DNA from: Drosophila miranda
Taxonomy: Eukaryota; Arthropoda; Insecta; Diptera; Drosophilidae
Assembly: GCF_003369915.1 (NCBI RefSeq)
Contig: NW_022881603.1
Span: 24,350,264 to 24,414,263, forward strand
Direction: 5' to 3'
Length of the DNA: 64,000 bases
The notes below the pieces were generated by a model. That model was not told where the DNA came from. It ran no database searches and worked only from the letters and a program-made list of their open reading frames with translations. Positions 44,696 to 57,297 of the stretch are shown one piece after another. A program made the translations under genes and the position numbers. Position 1 is the stretch's first letter. Each line of letters opens with the position of its first letter.

Positions 44696-46534
44696 TTATG
44701 TCCTTTTCGAACCAAACAAGCGAAACAGCTGTGCTTTGAAAAGAGCAGCAGGGGGCGAAACCTTTCGGGCGCTGTTTGCCTGAAGTTTCAGCGATTGAAC
44801 TTTTTGCAGCAGCAGCAGTAACAGAAACACACGCACATGAACCTACACACAGACACATGCATACATATGTACTATACGAGTGTGTGATGTACATATATAT
44901 TCGATACTTTTCGCCAGAGGGAAAATGTTCATTATTATTTAATGTTTGCTAAACATTTTCCCAGCCCGCCCTCAATCGAGCTAGCGTCGTTCGGGGTCCC
45001 AAGGGATTAGGACCTCTGTATATTGACAGAAGTAGTTACACTTACATATATCTATTTATTTATCGTTGTTGATGTTGTTGTTGTTGTTTGTGGTTGCTGT
45101 TGGATTTGGCGTGGCTAAATCGTTTTTATATCAAATGCAGCTTGTACACACGCGTTCCGAGAAATCGCGTTTTGAATTGGGTCACATTTTCGTTGAAGTT
45201 GCACAAGTCTCGCACTGTGCGATTCAATTCTGATGTTTGATTTCTAGACGTGGCCTGGCCGCACGATTTGTCCAAATCGGAACTCATAAAAGTATGCTAA
45301 ATTTCCGTTGTTTGTCACAGTTTTGCCCACTTCACCAGAAATGTATATGCACGGGGTGTGCGGGTGGGGGGAGTACGTGGGTCGCCGCTGCCCTCCTGCG
45401 TTCGAAAGCAAAACCTCCCAAATGCTGTACGGTAGCGAACTGAGAGCACGGCACGACTCCGCTATAAACATGTTGAAAGCGGGACGGAACTTTCTCTCGT
45501 CCCCACCAGCTCCAAAGCACAGAAGCTTTGTGCAGCCTTGTGCAGCCCCCCATAAGTTGCTCGGTCGCGTCCGAGAGTTTCACCATTGGGGTAGGTAAGA
45601 ATTCGAAATTTCGATATAGAAAGGAAAGCTTAATGAAAAGAGCTTTCTGGCAAAGGTCGGAATTATGGTAGGTGGCGCAGTCGTGGAATTAATTGGTTAG
45701 TTCTATCAAAAAACCCCGCATTTAATGGTGGCGACACTATATTGTAAGTACTATAATGTTCGATTATTGTAATACCATGATACCCATCAAAAATGTTTGA
45801 AATACGAGGTATATATTTCGAGAGAGGCCTCAAAGAGAATTTCCGATGAGCCTTGGAATAGAAAACCCTATCAACAAATCAGGGATTACCGTTATCTCCA
45901 TTTAAACACTGTTGCAGAGTTCATTTCTTCTTCAGATGTTTTGCAAACAGGAAATCCCCTGCCCTACATTTTTGGCAAACAGTTTGGATCACTTGTGAGG
46001 AACCGCGGTTCCCACAGGCCGAATTCGACCAAAGCATAGCCGGATAAAGGCGGTGGGACGGTCGGATAAAGGCTGATGGCTGGCTGGATAAGGCTGTAAC
46101 GAACTTGGCAGGTGTCGGGGAGTGAGAGCAGGGCACGCAGATATTCCCGGCTAGGAGGCTCGTCGGCTAGTTGGGGTGGTGATCTTGCCCTCCTCTCACT
46201 TAATGCCTATTCTCATTATTACAAGGTTATAATCTGTGCGTGCTACGACGAGAGTTAATTTGGACCTAAAATTCGACTGAACACATAATTGGCTCTTTCT
46301 TCGACCTGTCCCCGAACGCTTTTCCTCGCCTCAGATCTCGTTGAAGCGGATTGACCCTCCCTTCCTTGGCCATCCCTAGGTCGCAATTTTCACGGAATGA
46401 CCCCTCTGCGTTCTCATGGGGCTCTCAGGGGCATCTGGCTAGCCGAAGGCAAACAAAAACTATATTCTAGAACATTATAAAATTTATTGAATCCTACATA
46501 AACAAATTTCTAAACTAAAACTAAACCTAACACA
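43386..46534. other. Syntrophin upstream DNA and an unidentified repeat-like segment
   Basis: No coding gene recognised. Holds a C-rich tract (43802-43829), a long GA repeat (44648-44695) and GTT repeats near 45060-45090. From about 46000 to 46534 the base composition changes, and TGTAACGAACTTGG (near 46096) resembles an LTR start. This part may be a transposon fragment cut by Helitron H5. Confidence 0.4.
44648..44695. repeat. (GA)n microsatellite
   Basis: About 48 bp of GA repeats with GAGCGAGAGACAGAGAG at the start and AAAGAG at the end. Confidence 0.9.
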
Positions 46535-47675
46535 AACGAGGTGGAACGTTGTGAGCTGCTGCGGACACCGCAACTCTACAGTTATACCCGATACTATGTC
46601 AGTATGGCTCTCTCCGGCAGACGCCGCTAATATTGAACGACACGACAAAGAGTGCGTGCGAGAGAGACAGAAAATCAGTCTGAGCGTGACGTCGGGCGCT
46701 GCGTAGCCACTGCAAATTGATTTGTTCCTTTTGGCTACAAAAATGATCCGATCTGATCCAGATTCAGCAATCTAATAGATATGGTCATTATCTATGATTC
46801 TGCGTTTTTAGTTTTCTCGAATGTGCAATATTGTGGATGCAACAGATTTTCGTCCTTTGTGGAGGCGGAAGGGGGTGGGGCGAAATTCTGAGATATACGT
46901 TTTATAGTGAGATCTAACAGAAGTGCGGATATCAAATTTGGTTACTCTAGCCTTAATAGTCTCTGAGATTTGTGGATGCCCCAGATTTTCGTCCTTTGTG
47001 GGGGCGAAAGGGGGTGTGGCGAAATTTGGACACGAAACAGTCAAGGTCCGATATCACAGGAGTGTGGATAGCAAATTTGGTTGCTCTGGCTCTTATAGGT
47101 TCTGAGATCCTTGAACTCATATTTTGCAATTGGCAAAACCGACTATGAAACCTGTGTGTTAGAGAGAGACAGAGCGAGAAAGAATGAAATTGTTTTCTTG
47201 ATTCTGGCTATAACAATTATACGATCTGGTTGAGATTTTACACTCTAGAACATATAGTCATCCTCTACGATTCTGCGTTTTTGGTTTTATCGTATCTTTA
47301 AAAATGTAGATGCCACAGATTTTCGTCCTTTGTGTGGGCGGAAGTGGGCGGGGCGAAGTTTTGAAATATTTTTGTAGCAGTGACATATCACAGAAGTCTG
47401 GATCCAAAACATCGTTGCTCTAGCTTTTATAGTCTTTGAGCACTAGGCGCTGAAGAGGACGGACGGACGGACGGACGGACGGACGGACGGACGGACGGAC
47501 GGACGGACGGACAGACGGACAGACAGACAGGGCTCAATCGACTCGGCTATTGATGCTGATCAAGAATATATATTCTTTATGGGGTCGGAAACGATTCCTT
47601 CTGGACGTTACACTCATCCACTTTTACCACAAATCTAATATACCCCAATACTCATTTTGAGTATCGGGTATAAAA
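46535..47675 (+). mobile_element. Helitron H5
   Basis: Complete copy, closest to H4. The GGAC minisatellite near the 3' end is expanded to about 15 units (47457-47515). Confidence 0.88.
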
Positions 47676-48093
47676 AAATAGGTACGCATAAAACAGATAA
47701 AATAGATGGAATTTCAAAATGACTTAATAATAGTGATAAATAAAATGAATAATTATTTCACATATAAAAAGATTAACAACGGCCAAACCCAAAGGGGGGA
47801 AGAAATAGAAACAGTAAGGGGGGAAGCATATAAAGTATTTGTCCCTCTCCTCTTTACTTTTTCGGTGGGCCTCGAGTCAAATCGTTTGAATTGAGTCTTT
47901 TACATTTCTCTTTCACACTCACCCGCAGATCCGCATGTCCACGCATGTCCACGACGAAAGCGCTTTCCGGAGGAGAATCGGACCTGGAACGAGAACTCCG
48001 ATAGGGAGTGGCATAAAGCAAAAAAAAAACTCACTCACAAATTCCCCACTTTCCTCTCTCCACACTTACTTTGAGCGACTCATTACATTAAAA
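47676..48093. other. Spacer between Helitrons H5 and H6
   Basis: Unidentified, AT-rich at first and then mixed. A near-direct repeat of ATGTCCACG occurs at 47935-47952. No gene seen. Confidence 0.4.
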
Positions 48094-49207
48094 AACGAGG
48101 GGGAACGTTGTGAGTTGCTGCGGACACCGCAACTCTACGGTTATACCCGATACTAAGTCAGTATGGCTTTCCTCCGGCAGACGCCGCTAATATTAAACGA
48201 CACGACAAAGAGTGCGTGCGAGAGAGACAGAAAATCAGTCTGAGCGTGACGTCGGGCGCTGCGTAGCCACTGAAAATTGATTTGTTCCTATTGGCTATAA
48301 AAATGATCTGATCTGATCCAGATTCAGCAATCTGATAGATATGCTCATTATCTATGATTCTGCGTTTTTAGTTTTCTCGAATGTGCAATATTGTGAATGC
48401 AACAGATTTTCGTCCTTTATGTGGGCGGAAGGGGGTGGGGTGAAATTTGGAGATACACGTTTTATAGTAAGATCTAGCAGGAGTGCGGATACAAAATTTG
48501 GTTACTCTAGCCTTAACAGTCTCTGAGATTTTTGAATATCCCCAGATTTTCGTATTTGCGTGGGCGGAAGGGGGTGTGGCGAAATTTTGAAACAAACTCG
48601 TCTCGGTCCGATATATTAGGAGTGTGGATACCAAATTTGGTTGCTCTAGCTTTTGTAGTCTCTGAGATCTAGGCGCTAATGTTTTACTCTAAGCAAAGCC
48701 GCCTATGCTACGTGTGTGTTAGAGAGAGACAGGGCGTCCCCGCAAAGGACGAAAATCTAGGGCATCCACAAATCTCAGAGACTATTAAGGCTAGAGTAAC
48801 CAAATTTGGTATCCGCACTTCTGTTAGATCTCACTATAAAACGTATATCTCAGAATTTCGCCCAACCCCCTTCCGCCCCCACAAAGAACGAAAATCTGTT
48901 GCATCCACAATATTGCACATTCGAGAAAACTAAAAACGCAGAATCATAGATAATGACTATATCTATCAGATTGCTGAATCTGGATCAGATCGGATCATTT
49001 TTGTAGCCAAAAGCAAGAAATCAATTTGCAGTGGCCACGCAGCGCCCGACGTCACGCTCAGACTGATTTTCTGTCTCTCTCGCACGCACTCTTTGTCGTG
49101 TGGTTCAATATTAGCGGCGGCTGCCGCAGGAGAGCCATACTGACTTAGTATCGGGTATAACTGTAGAGTTGCGGTGTACGCAGCAACTCACAACGTTCCC
49201 CCTCGTT
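48094..49207. mobile_element. Palindromic Helitron fusion (H6)
   Basis: 48094-48736 is a plus-strand Helitron 5' half ending in AGAGAGAGACAGGGCG. 48737-49207 is a minus-strand Helitron 5' half of the H4/H5-like type that ends with the inverted 5' terminus (ACGTTCCCCCTCGTT). Both 3' ends are absent. The result is an inverted repeat with 5' termini pointing outwards. Confidence 0.85.
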
Positions 49208-51833
49208 TTTCTTAAAGTTTCTGCCTTCCCGATCTCTTCCCGAACTTCCGCAATCGGACTGTCTCCGACTAACACTCGCGACGCCACTCGAAATCTCAGA
49301 CTGTTCTTGGTCGCGCTCAGTCTGCGCTATGTAGCCCTTCCTTGGCTCGCTCTCCAACCAGACGTTTGAGTTTTTTTTCTTCCAAAAACCAGTCAACTCC
49401 CGCTAGCGTCGTTGGTGCCTGGGTGCTTGGGCCTGTACATTTTCCACTGCAGCTTCGGCTGCTCCTCTGGACCCCTTTTGCGTCCCTCGGCCGCTCGATC
49501 TCCTCGACGCCTCGGCGTCTTTGGATCCGTGAAGCTGAACCGGGTCGGTATTGTAATAAAAATACGGCGACACGGCGTTCCTCTTCTGCCGTATAAACTG
49601 CGCCAATAGCCGGTCCTATGCGGATGAAATCATCTAACTAGTTTGACCAATTACTTTCTCCCCTTCTCCATCTTACCTAGCTTGGAAAAACTAACGCCGG
49701 ATTAACTCGAGACTTTCTCGTTTCTGAAGCACTTAGATAAAAAATATTTTTTTTTTTCTGATAAAAGAAAACGAATGCTCGGGTCGAGCGCCAAAACGGG
49801 AAGAGACCGAAGCCAAGCCCCTCAACATGCTAGAACCTTCGGGCCCTCTCATAGAACAAGGGAAATGCCAGAGAAAGTTGACAATCTGGGCTGTTAAATC
49901 TATCACCCTTTCCTATGCCCCTTTTCGTGACCTCCCAAACCTAGCCCATAGAGGGTGTATGCTCTGCCACGGCCATTACGGTGCCGACCACTAGATGGCG
50001 CTGCGAACTAGCTCTCTCGGCTGATCCAAGCGTTACAAGGCGAAGGTCAGCCCAGATACCCACGGATATCCGGATGCGGCGAAGAGGCCAAGGGCCCCGC
50101 GAGGAGAAGTGTCCCGCAGCGATCCGACGCATGACCAAATAAGGGCATGGGATCACTCCACCGGCCAGGCCCCGTTACGAAGGCCGTGGAAACCAGGAGA
50201 CGGCGATGGAAAACTACCGTTGCCGAGCCGGGGCTGCGGCGACGAAGCGGCTCTTTTTCCGTGGAGAAGTGATCGCGCGCGTACGTTGAAACCCCGCCGA
50301 AACGTAAGAGTGATACCCGGTACGGTTCGAAGAAGTGCAGTGAAGTGAATAGCAACAGGAAGACAGGCCCCGCCTGCCCCCAGAGTGAGTCTAAGTTAAG
50401 AGGTGATCCACAGTTGCCGGCGGAAGCTAAGAGGGGAGTGCGAGACGTAGAGTGCGGATATGCGTGGCGGGCCAAAGCAATAGCGGAGGTCAAATTGCCC
50501 CAATCATTAGCCTCAACGCTGCCACACCCGACGAGAGCCCACGCGTGGTGGAGATCCATAGATAAGTTAAATTGTAGCATCTAGCCCTAAGTCCTAATAT
50601 AATTACGAATAAAGAGAAATTCGATTAAAGAAAAGGAAGGTCTTATCACTTGTCGTTGGGGGCAACAATAACGAGGGGGAACGTTGTGAGTTGCTGCGGA
50701 CACCGCAACTCTACGGTTATACCCGATACTAAGTCAGTATGGCTCTCCTCCGGCACACGCCGCTAATATTGAACGACACGACAAAGAGTGCGTGCGAGAG
50801 AGACAGCAAATCAGTCTGAGCGTGATGTCGGGCGCTGCGTAGCCAGTGCAAATTTATTTGTTCCTTTTGGGTATAAAAATGATCTGATCTGATCCAGATT
50901 CAGCAATCTGATAGATATGGTCATTATCTATGATTCTGCGTTTTTAGTTTTCTCGAATGTGCAATATTGTGGATGCAACAGATTTTCGTTCTTTGTGTGG
51001 GCGGAAGGGGGTGGGGCGAAATTTTGAGATACACGTTTTATAGTAAGATCTAACAGGAGTGCGGATAACAATAACAAAATCTAGCCTTAATAGTCTCTGA
51101 GATTTTTGAACATCCCCAGATTTTCGTCCTTTGCGGGGGCGGAAGGGGGTGTGGCGAAATTTTGAAACAAACTCGTCTCGGTCCGATATATTAGGAGAGT
51201 GGATACCAAATTTGGTTGCTCTAGCTTTTGTAGTCTCTGAGATCTAGGCCTATGCTACGTGTGTGTTAGAGAGAGACAGGGCGAGAAAAAATGAAATTGT
51301 TTTCTTGATGCTGGCTATAATAATAATACGATCCAATTCAGATTCTGCAGTCTTAAAGATATGGTCATTCTCTACAATTCTACGTTTTTGGTTTTTTCAT
51401 ATCTTTAAAATTGTGGATGCCACAGATTTTCATGCTTTGTGGGGGCGGAAGTGGGCGGGGCGAAGTTTTGAAATATTTTTGTAGCAGTGACATATCACAG
51501 AAGTCTGGACCCAAAACATCGTTGCTCTAGCTCTTATAGTCTTTGAGCACTAGGCGCTGAAGGGGACGGACGGACGGACAGACGGACAGACGGACAGACG
51601 GACAGACAGACAGGGCTCAATCGACTCGGCTATTGATGCTGATCCAGAATATATATACTTTATGGGGTCGGAAACGATTCCTTCTGGACGTTACACACAT
51701 CCACTTTTACCACAAATCTAATATACCCCAATACTCATTTTGAGTATCGGGTATAAAAATACGTTGCGACGAATCGGCCGACCGCTGAGCGAGCCCAGCA
51801 AACTCAAGCGAACCAAAAAGCTGGTTCGTTACA
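49208..51833 (+). repeat. Truncated 5' LTR of the tandem Gypsy-type array (with Helitron H7 inside)
   Basis: Sequence from 49215 is repeated at 57350. The LTR's own start (TGTAAC, seen at 56371) is missing here, replaced by the inverted Helitron. It ends with GTTACA at 51833. A pair TGTAAC/GTTACA makes terminal inverted repeats of the LTR. AATAAA lies at about 50607-50612. Confidence 0.7.
50670..51758 (+). mobile_element. Helitron H7, nested in LTR
   Basis: Same site and flanks as H9 (GGGGGCAACAAT before, ACGTTGCGACGAATCGG after), so both descend from one insertion. It has lost 27 bp just before the GA-rich box (after GAGATCTAGG, about 51248) relative to the other copies. Confidence 0.88.
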
Positions 51834-51835
51834 AC

Positions 51836-51853
51836 TGTCGCCCAACTTGGGGC
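51836..51853 (+). other. Primer-binding site, tRNA-Lys-like (unit A)
   Basis: TGTCGCCCAACTTGGGGC, two bases after the LTR end, resembles the tRNA-Lys primer site TGGCGCCCAACGTGGGGC with two mismatches. Confidence 0.55.
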
Positions 51854-51902
51854 CTACAACGACAAATAGTAGGACAAAGGGAGGAGAAATATAGACGAGA
51901 GA

Positions 51903-53224
51903 ATGGGGAAGGGACAATGGATCCACCGGTTGAGAAAGGAGGAGCTTGTCCAATGCGGCCACGCCTTCGGCGTGCGGCTGGAGGGCACAGTGGACGAAAT
52001 GAGAAGAACATTTAAGGAGTGGATGAGGGAACACGAGGATGAGTCGGAGTGGGCCGATCTGATTGAGGTATGGGCGGACAGGTACTCGCCGACACTCCGG
52101 GCGGACGACAAACAAGCCGCGTACGAGCACCTGGCACCCCCACCCGGCGCAGCCGCGACGGCGCTGTAGAGGTCCCCAGTCGACATACAGAGAGAATTGA
52201 TCGCGAGTCTCTCAGTGCCAAAACCGGAACGCTCGCACACAGGGGCGCCTAGCAGGCCCCGACACCAAGGAAGGGATCGAAGCCGAGAGACCGAAAGAGG
52301 GAGAACCGAACCAGCCACCATACGGCCAGCACACCTGGACTACGCTAGAGTGGCGAAACAGGTGAGAGAGTGGTCGTTCCGGTTCGACGGGACGACGAAG
52401 CCTCTCGAGTTCTTGGAGCAGGTCGAGTGGTCCGCCGAGACGTACGGTCTGGATCCGGATCTGATCCCAAGGGCGATGCCGGAGCTGCTAAAAGGGCGGG
52501 CGCTGATGTGGTTCGTGGCGAACAATCGACAGTGGAGAACGTGGAAAGAGTTCTCGTCCAGCTTCCAGGCTTACTTTCTGCCGCGGGGATATTTTGAGAA
52601 GTTGCTGCAGGAAGTGAGGATGCGGAAACAGAAATGGGGCGAGCCATTCAAAGAGTATATGGTAGAGATGCAGACACTTATGCGACCCCTGAAATGTCCC
52701 CAAGAGGAGCAAACGGAGCTGATTCGTGAGAATAGCATGCCCGATCTGAGAGCGTATATGAGGCCGCACCGGTGCAAGGACCTCGACACCATGATGGAAC
52801 TGGCAGACGAGTTCGAGGCGTTGGAGAGGGACCGCCTACAGTTCCAACGGGAGAATCCAACCGTGAAAGCCCGGGCAGCGAATCCCTTCCACAAGCCAGC
52901 CGAGACGACGGCATGTCGGCGATGCAAAGACGGCCGCTGGACGGAGCAGCACGGGAGGCAAGGGGAGCGCGTGTCCTTATGCCGACACCGACCAACGGCA
53001 ATATCGAGAACGGATATGTCAAGAATCCGGCCCAGGCGTGCCGAAGGTGTGGGAGCGCGGATCATTGGAGCCGGGAGTGCAACGGCCGACCTCCCACCTA
53101 CTGCTGGAGATGCGGAAAAGTGGGCATCTCGGCATGGCAGTGCTGCAGGAAGACGGGAAACGCCCCGCGACCCACGCCGCGGAGGGCCGTGCCAGGGTCG
53201 CAAGAAACGGTCCCTGAAGCCTAG
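51903..53224 (+). pseudogene. gag of tandem element, unit A
   Basis: ATG at 51903 follows the primer site. An in-frame TAG at 52167-52169 splits it after 88 codons, and the same TAG is in unit B. The gag core lies at 52340-52860, with a WSAETYGL/LKGRALMWF region typical of Gypsy gag. One C is missing near 52932 relative to unit B, so the two knuckles (CRRCGSADHWSREC, CWRCGKVGISAWQCC) are read in another frame that ends at 53224. The second knuckle lacks the usual GH. Confidence 0.8.
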
Positions 53225-53265
53225 TCGGCAGGCTGACCAGCGAGGCGGAACAGTTATCCGCAGTA

Positions 53266-56200
53266 GTGGAGGTCGCGGGCATGGAGCTGCAAGCCATGGT
53301 GGATACAGGAGCTACCAGCAGTTTCGTGAGCCGAGAGCTGGCGGACCGACTAAAGGGTGAAGGCCGGGAGGCGGCGGCAAGGAAAAGGGTGAGGTTGGCG
53401 GATGGCCATAGCCAGGAGGTCACGTGCCAGATTGAAACGAAGGTATGCTTTGGGAACAAGGAGATCCCAATGGTGTTACTCGTATTGCCGGGTGTGATTG
53501 ATGAGTTAGTGTTGGGATGGGATTTTCTCCGCGCGGTCGGGGCAGTGGTGACCTGTGCAGGGCACAGGGTGGTGATCCCTGCCCAAGATCGGGAACGAGG
53601 AGACCAGGAGGAAAGACTGTCCGTGGCGAAGGCCGAAGCTGGAGACACGGCTCCGGAGTCCGACAACAAAACGGACACGACCCTAAGAGTGGCCGCCAGA
53701 GAGGTGTCAGCGGGCATGAGGCAGAATGAGGGGGCGAGGGAAGAGCCAGTGGAGGACTTCTTAGCCCGAGAGTTGGAGGCATTTTCCAAGATCGAGGGGG
53801 TGTCTACCGATTAACCGATTAAGCAAAGATATTACCCGAAGAACCCCAAAATGCAGGCCGAGATTAACCAGAAAATGGACGAACTATTAGAAATGGGATG
53901 CATAGAGCCGTCAGAGAGCCACTACAGTTCGCCTATAGTGATGGTAAAGAAGAAAAATGGCAAATGGAGATTGTGCGTGGACTTTCGTCAAGTTAACGCG
54001 AGATCAGTAAAGGACGCGTACCCAATGCCTAGGATCGATTACATACTCGATCAACTGCGGGAAGCGAAATTCATAAGTAGCCTAGATCTGAAGGATGGAT
54101 ATTGGCAGATCCCCCTGGCCGAGAGCAGCCGGCCGATCACGGCGTTCACGGTGCCCGGAAAGGGGTTATACCAATGGAAGGTGATGCCGTTTGGGTTACA
54201 CTCCGTGTCGGCCACCTTTCAACGGGCGTTAGACCAAGTGATTGGGCCAGAAATGATGCCGCACGCGTTCGCGTACCAGGATGACATAGTGGTCATCGGG
54301 CGAACAGAGGAAGAACACCGAAGAAACCTGAAAGAGGTGTTTCGACGGCTGCGCTTGGCTAACCTGCGGCTGAACGCAGACAAGTGCGAGTTCTTTAGGT
54401 AAGAGCTGCGGTATCTGGACCACAAGGTGACCGGCGAGGGGATATGTACAGACCCCGAGAAAGTCGCAGCCATAGCCGAACTGAAACCGCCGACAAATGT
54501 CAAGGAGCTGAGACAGTACTTGGGAGTGGCCTCATGGTACCGGAGGTTCGTGCCCGACTTCGCCACCCTCGTGCAGCCCCTGACCGGGCTCCTCAAGAAG
54601 AAGACGGAATGGGTCTGGACACAAGAACGGCAAGAAGCGTTCGAGGAGGTGAAAAGACGACTTGTGGCGGACCCCGTGCTGGCGTGCCCCGACTTCTCGA
54701 AGAAGTTCATTCTGCAGACAGACGCCAGTGATTACGGGCTGGGTGCGATTCTCACGCAGGAGACGGAAAGGGGCGAACGGGTAATATCATATGCTAGCAG
54801 GACGCTAAATGGACCGGAAAGGAACTATTCGGCGACCGAGAAAGAATGTCTGGCCATTGTATGGGCCATCCGCCGGTTGAGGCCATACTTGGAAGGATAT
54901 CGCTTCAAGGTGGTCACGGACCACATGGCTCTGAAATGGCTAAATAGCTTAGAAAGTCCGTCGGGGAGAGTGGCGAGATGGGCATTAGAGCTACAGCAGT
55001 ACGACTTTGAAGTCGCGTACAGGAAAGGACAGCTCAACGTGGTAGCCGACGCACTCTCCCGACAACCGGTGGAGGAGCGAGGCCGTCGGATAAGAAATGA
55101 GGAGGGAACACAACCAGTAGGCGAGCCGCCCTGCAAGTGGTTAGAGGGCATGGTAGAAAAGATCAGAAAAGAGTCCCCGAAGTACCCCGACTATGTGGAG
55201 AAAGGGGGAAACTTGTACCGACACATTCCTCACCGGGCAGGGAGCGAAGAAGTTGCCTCGTGGAAGTTATGTGTGCCGAAATATGCCCGAGAAAGGGTTT
55301 TAAAGGAAAGCCACGATAGCCCGGAAGCAGGCCACGTCGGCGGAAGGAGAACCGCGGCACGGGTGGCGGCAAGATATTACTGGCCAGGGATGTACAGGGA
55401 CGTGAGGGCCTACGTGCGGAAGTGCGAACTATGTCTTCGTTTTAAGCCAAGTCAGCTACAAGCGGCAAGAGAAATGTTGACACAGGTGCCGGAAGAACCA
55501 TGGGCAACGGTATGCGCGGACTTTGTGGGTCCTCTGCCGAGGTCGAAGCATGGGAACTCGATGCTGTTGGTGCTAGTGGATCGATTCTCCAAGTGGACCG
55601 AGTTGGTGCCGCTGAGGAAGGCCACAGCAGAGGCACTAATAAAGGCCTGTCGAGAGCGCATAATAGCCCGTTTTGGGGCGCCCAAAGTCTTCATTACGGA
55701 CAATGGGGTGCAGTTTGCAAGCAGGGCATTTACAAGATTCCTGGAGCAGCTAGGAGTTCGCCACCAGTTTACGGCGCCATACACGCCGCAAGAGAATCCG
55801 ACAGAGCGAACGAACAGAACGGTAAGGACCATGATAGCTCAGTTCACCGAGGGTGATCAAAGGTGTTGGGACGAAAAATGGCCGGAGCTAATGCTGGCCA
55901 TGAATTCGGGAGTGTCGGATACAACGGGATATTCACCGGCGTTCGTGGTGCAAGGAAGGGAACCCCGGCTGCCAAAGGCCCTATATGACGAGGAGACGGT
56001 AGGCACGGGATAAGGCAAGAGACGCCGGATGAAAATGCGAAGAAATTAAAGGAGCTGTTTCAGTTGGTTCGACGCAACTTGGAAAGGGCAGCCCAGGATC
56101 AGGCCAGGCATTACAACCTGAGAAGAAGACCGTGGAGACCCAAAGTGGGAGAGGTCGTGTGGGCCAAACAGCACCACCTTTCCAATTCAGCGGAGGGATG

Positions 56201-56359
56201 CGCGCGAAGCTGGCACCAAGGTACGATGGGCCATACCAGATAGAGGACTTTATATCCCCAGTTATCTGCAAACTAAGAAAGGAGGGCGACAGGAAGAAGA
56301 GAACGGCACACATACGAGATCTGAAACCCCAACCCGAGGAGCGAGAGACACAGGGGTGA
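53266..56359 (+). pseudogene. pol of tandem element, unit A
   Basis: The protease with DTGATSSFVS (about 53306) runs to 53814. A deletion of about 35 bp relative to unit B (near 53805) puts a stop before RT. RT runs from 53851 to a TAA at 54400-54402 (AAA in unit B) and has the catalytic box YQDD at 54274-54285. From 54427 the frame is open to 56013: RNase H (TDASDYGLGA near 54720), HHCC finger (55305-55440) and integrase D (55519), D (55699), E (55804) with 35-residue spacing. After a further frame change the GPY-type tail (GPYQIEDF near 56230) ends at 56357-56359. Confidence 0.85.
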
Positions 56360-56512
56360 AGGAGAATGGCTGTAACAGGTCGCCCTAAAGGGTCACGCAG
56401 GACCAGGAACGGTAGAGCGCCACGCAGGACACTGGGGAACGGTGCCGCGCAGGACACGCACGAGACTCGTCAGCACGCAGGGTGATGGACTTGTACACTT
56501 AGTTTAAAAAAA

Positions 56513-57297
56513 AACGAGGTGGAACGTTGTGAGTTGCTGCGGTCACCGCAACTCTACAGTTATACCCGATACTAAGTCAGTATGGCTCTCCTGCGGCAGA
56601 CGCCGCTAATATTGAACCACACGACAAAGAGTGCGTGCGAGAGAGACAGAAAATCAGTCTGAGCGTGACGTCGGGCGCTGCGTAGCCACTGAAAATTGAT
56701 TTCTTGCTTTTGGCTACACAAATGATCCGATCTGATCCAGATTCAGCAATCTGATAGATATGGTCATTATCTATGGTTCTGCGTTTTTAGTTTTCTCGAA
56801 TGTGCAATATTGTGGATGCAACAGATTTTTGTCTTTTGTGGTTGCGGAAGGGGGTGGGGCGAAATTCTGAGATATACGTTTTATAGTGAGATCTAACAGA
56901 AGTGCGGATAACAAATTTGGTTACTCTAGCCTTAATAGTCTCTGAGATTTTTGAACATCCCCAGATTTTCGTCCTTTGCGGGGGCGGAAGGGGGTGTGGC
57001 GAAATTTTGAAATATTTTTGTAGCAGTGACATATCACAGAAGTCTGGACCCAAAACATCGTTACTCTAGCTCTTATAGTCTCTGAGCACTAGGCGCTGAA
57101 GGGGACGGACAGACGGACGGACGGACAGACGGACAGACGGACAGACAGACATGGCTCAATCGACTCGGCTATTGATGCTGATCAAGAATATATATACTTT
57201 ATGGGGTCGGAAACGATTCCTTCTGGACGTTTCACAGATCCACTTTTACCACAAATCTAATATACCCCAATACTCATTTTGAGTATCGGGTATAAAA
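56513..57297 (+). mobile_element. Helitron H8, internally deleted
   Basis: Both ends are present but only about 785 bp. Roughly 340 bp in the middle, including the GA-rich box, are missing (join near 57008). Confidence 0.88.
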
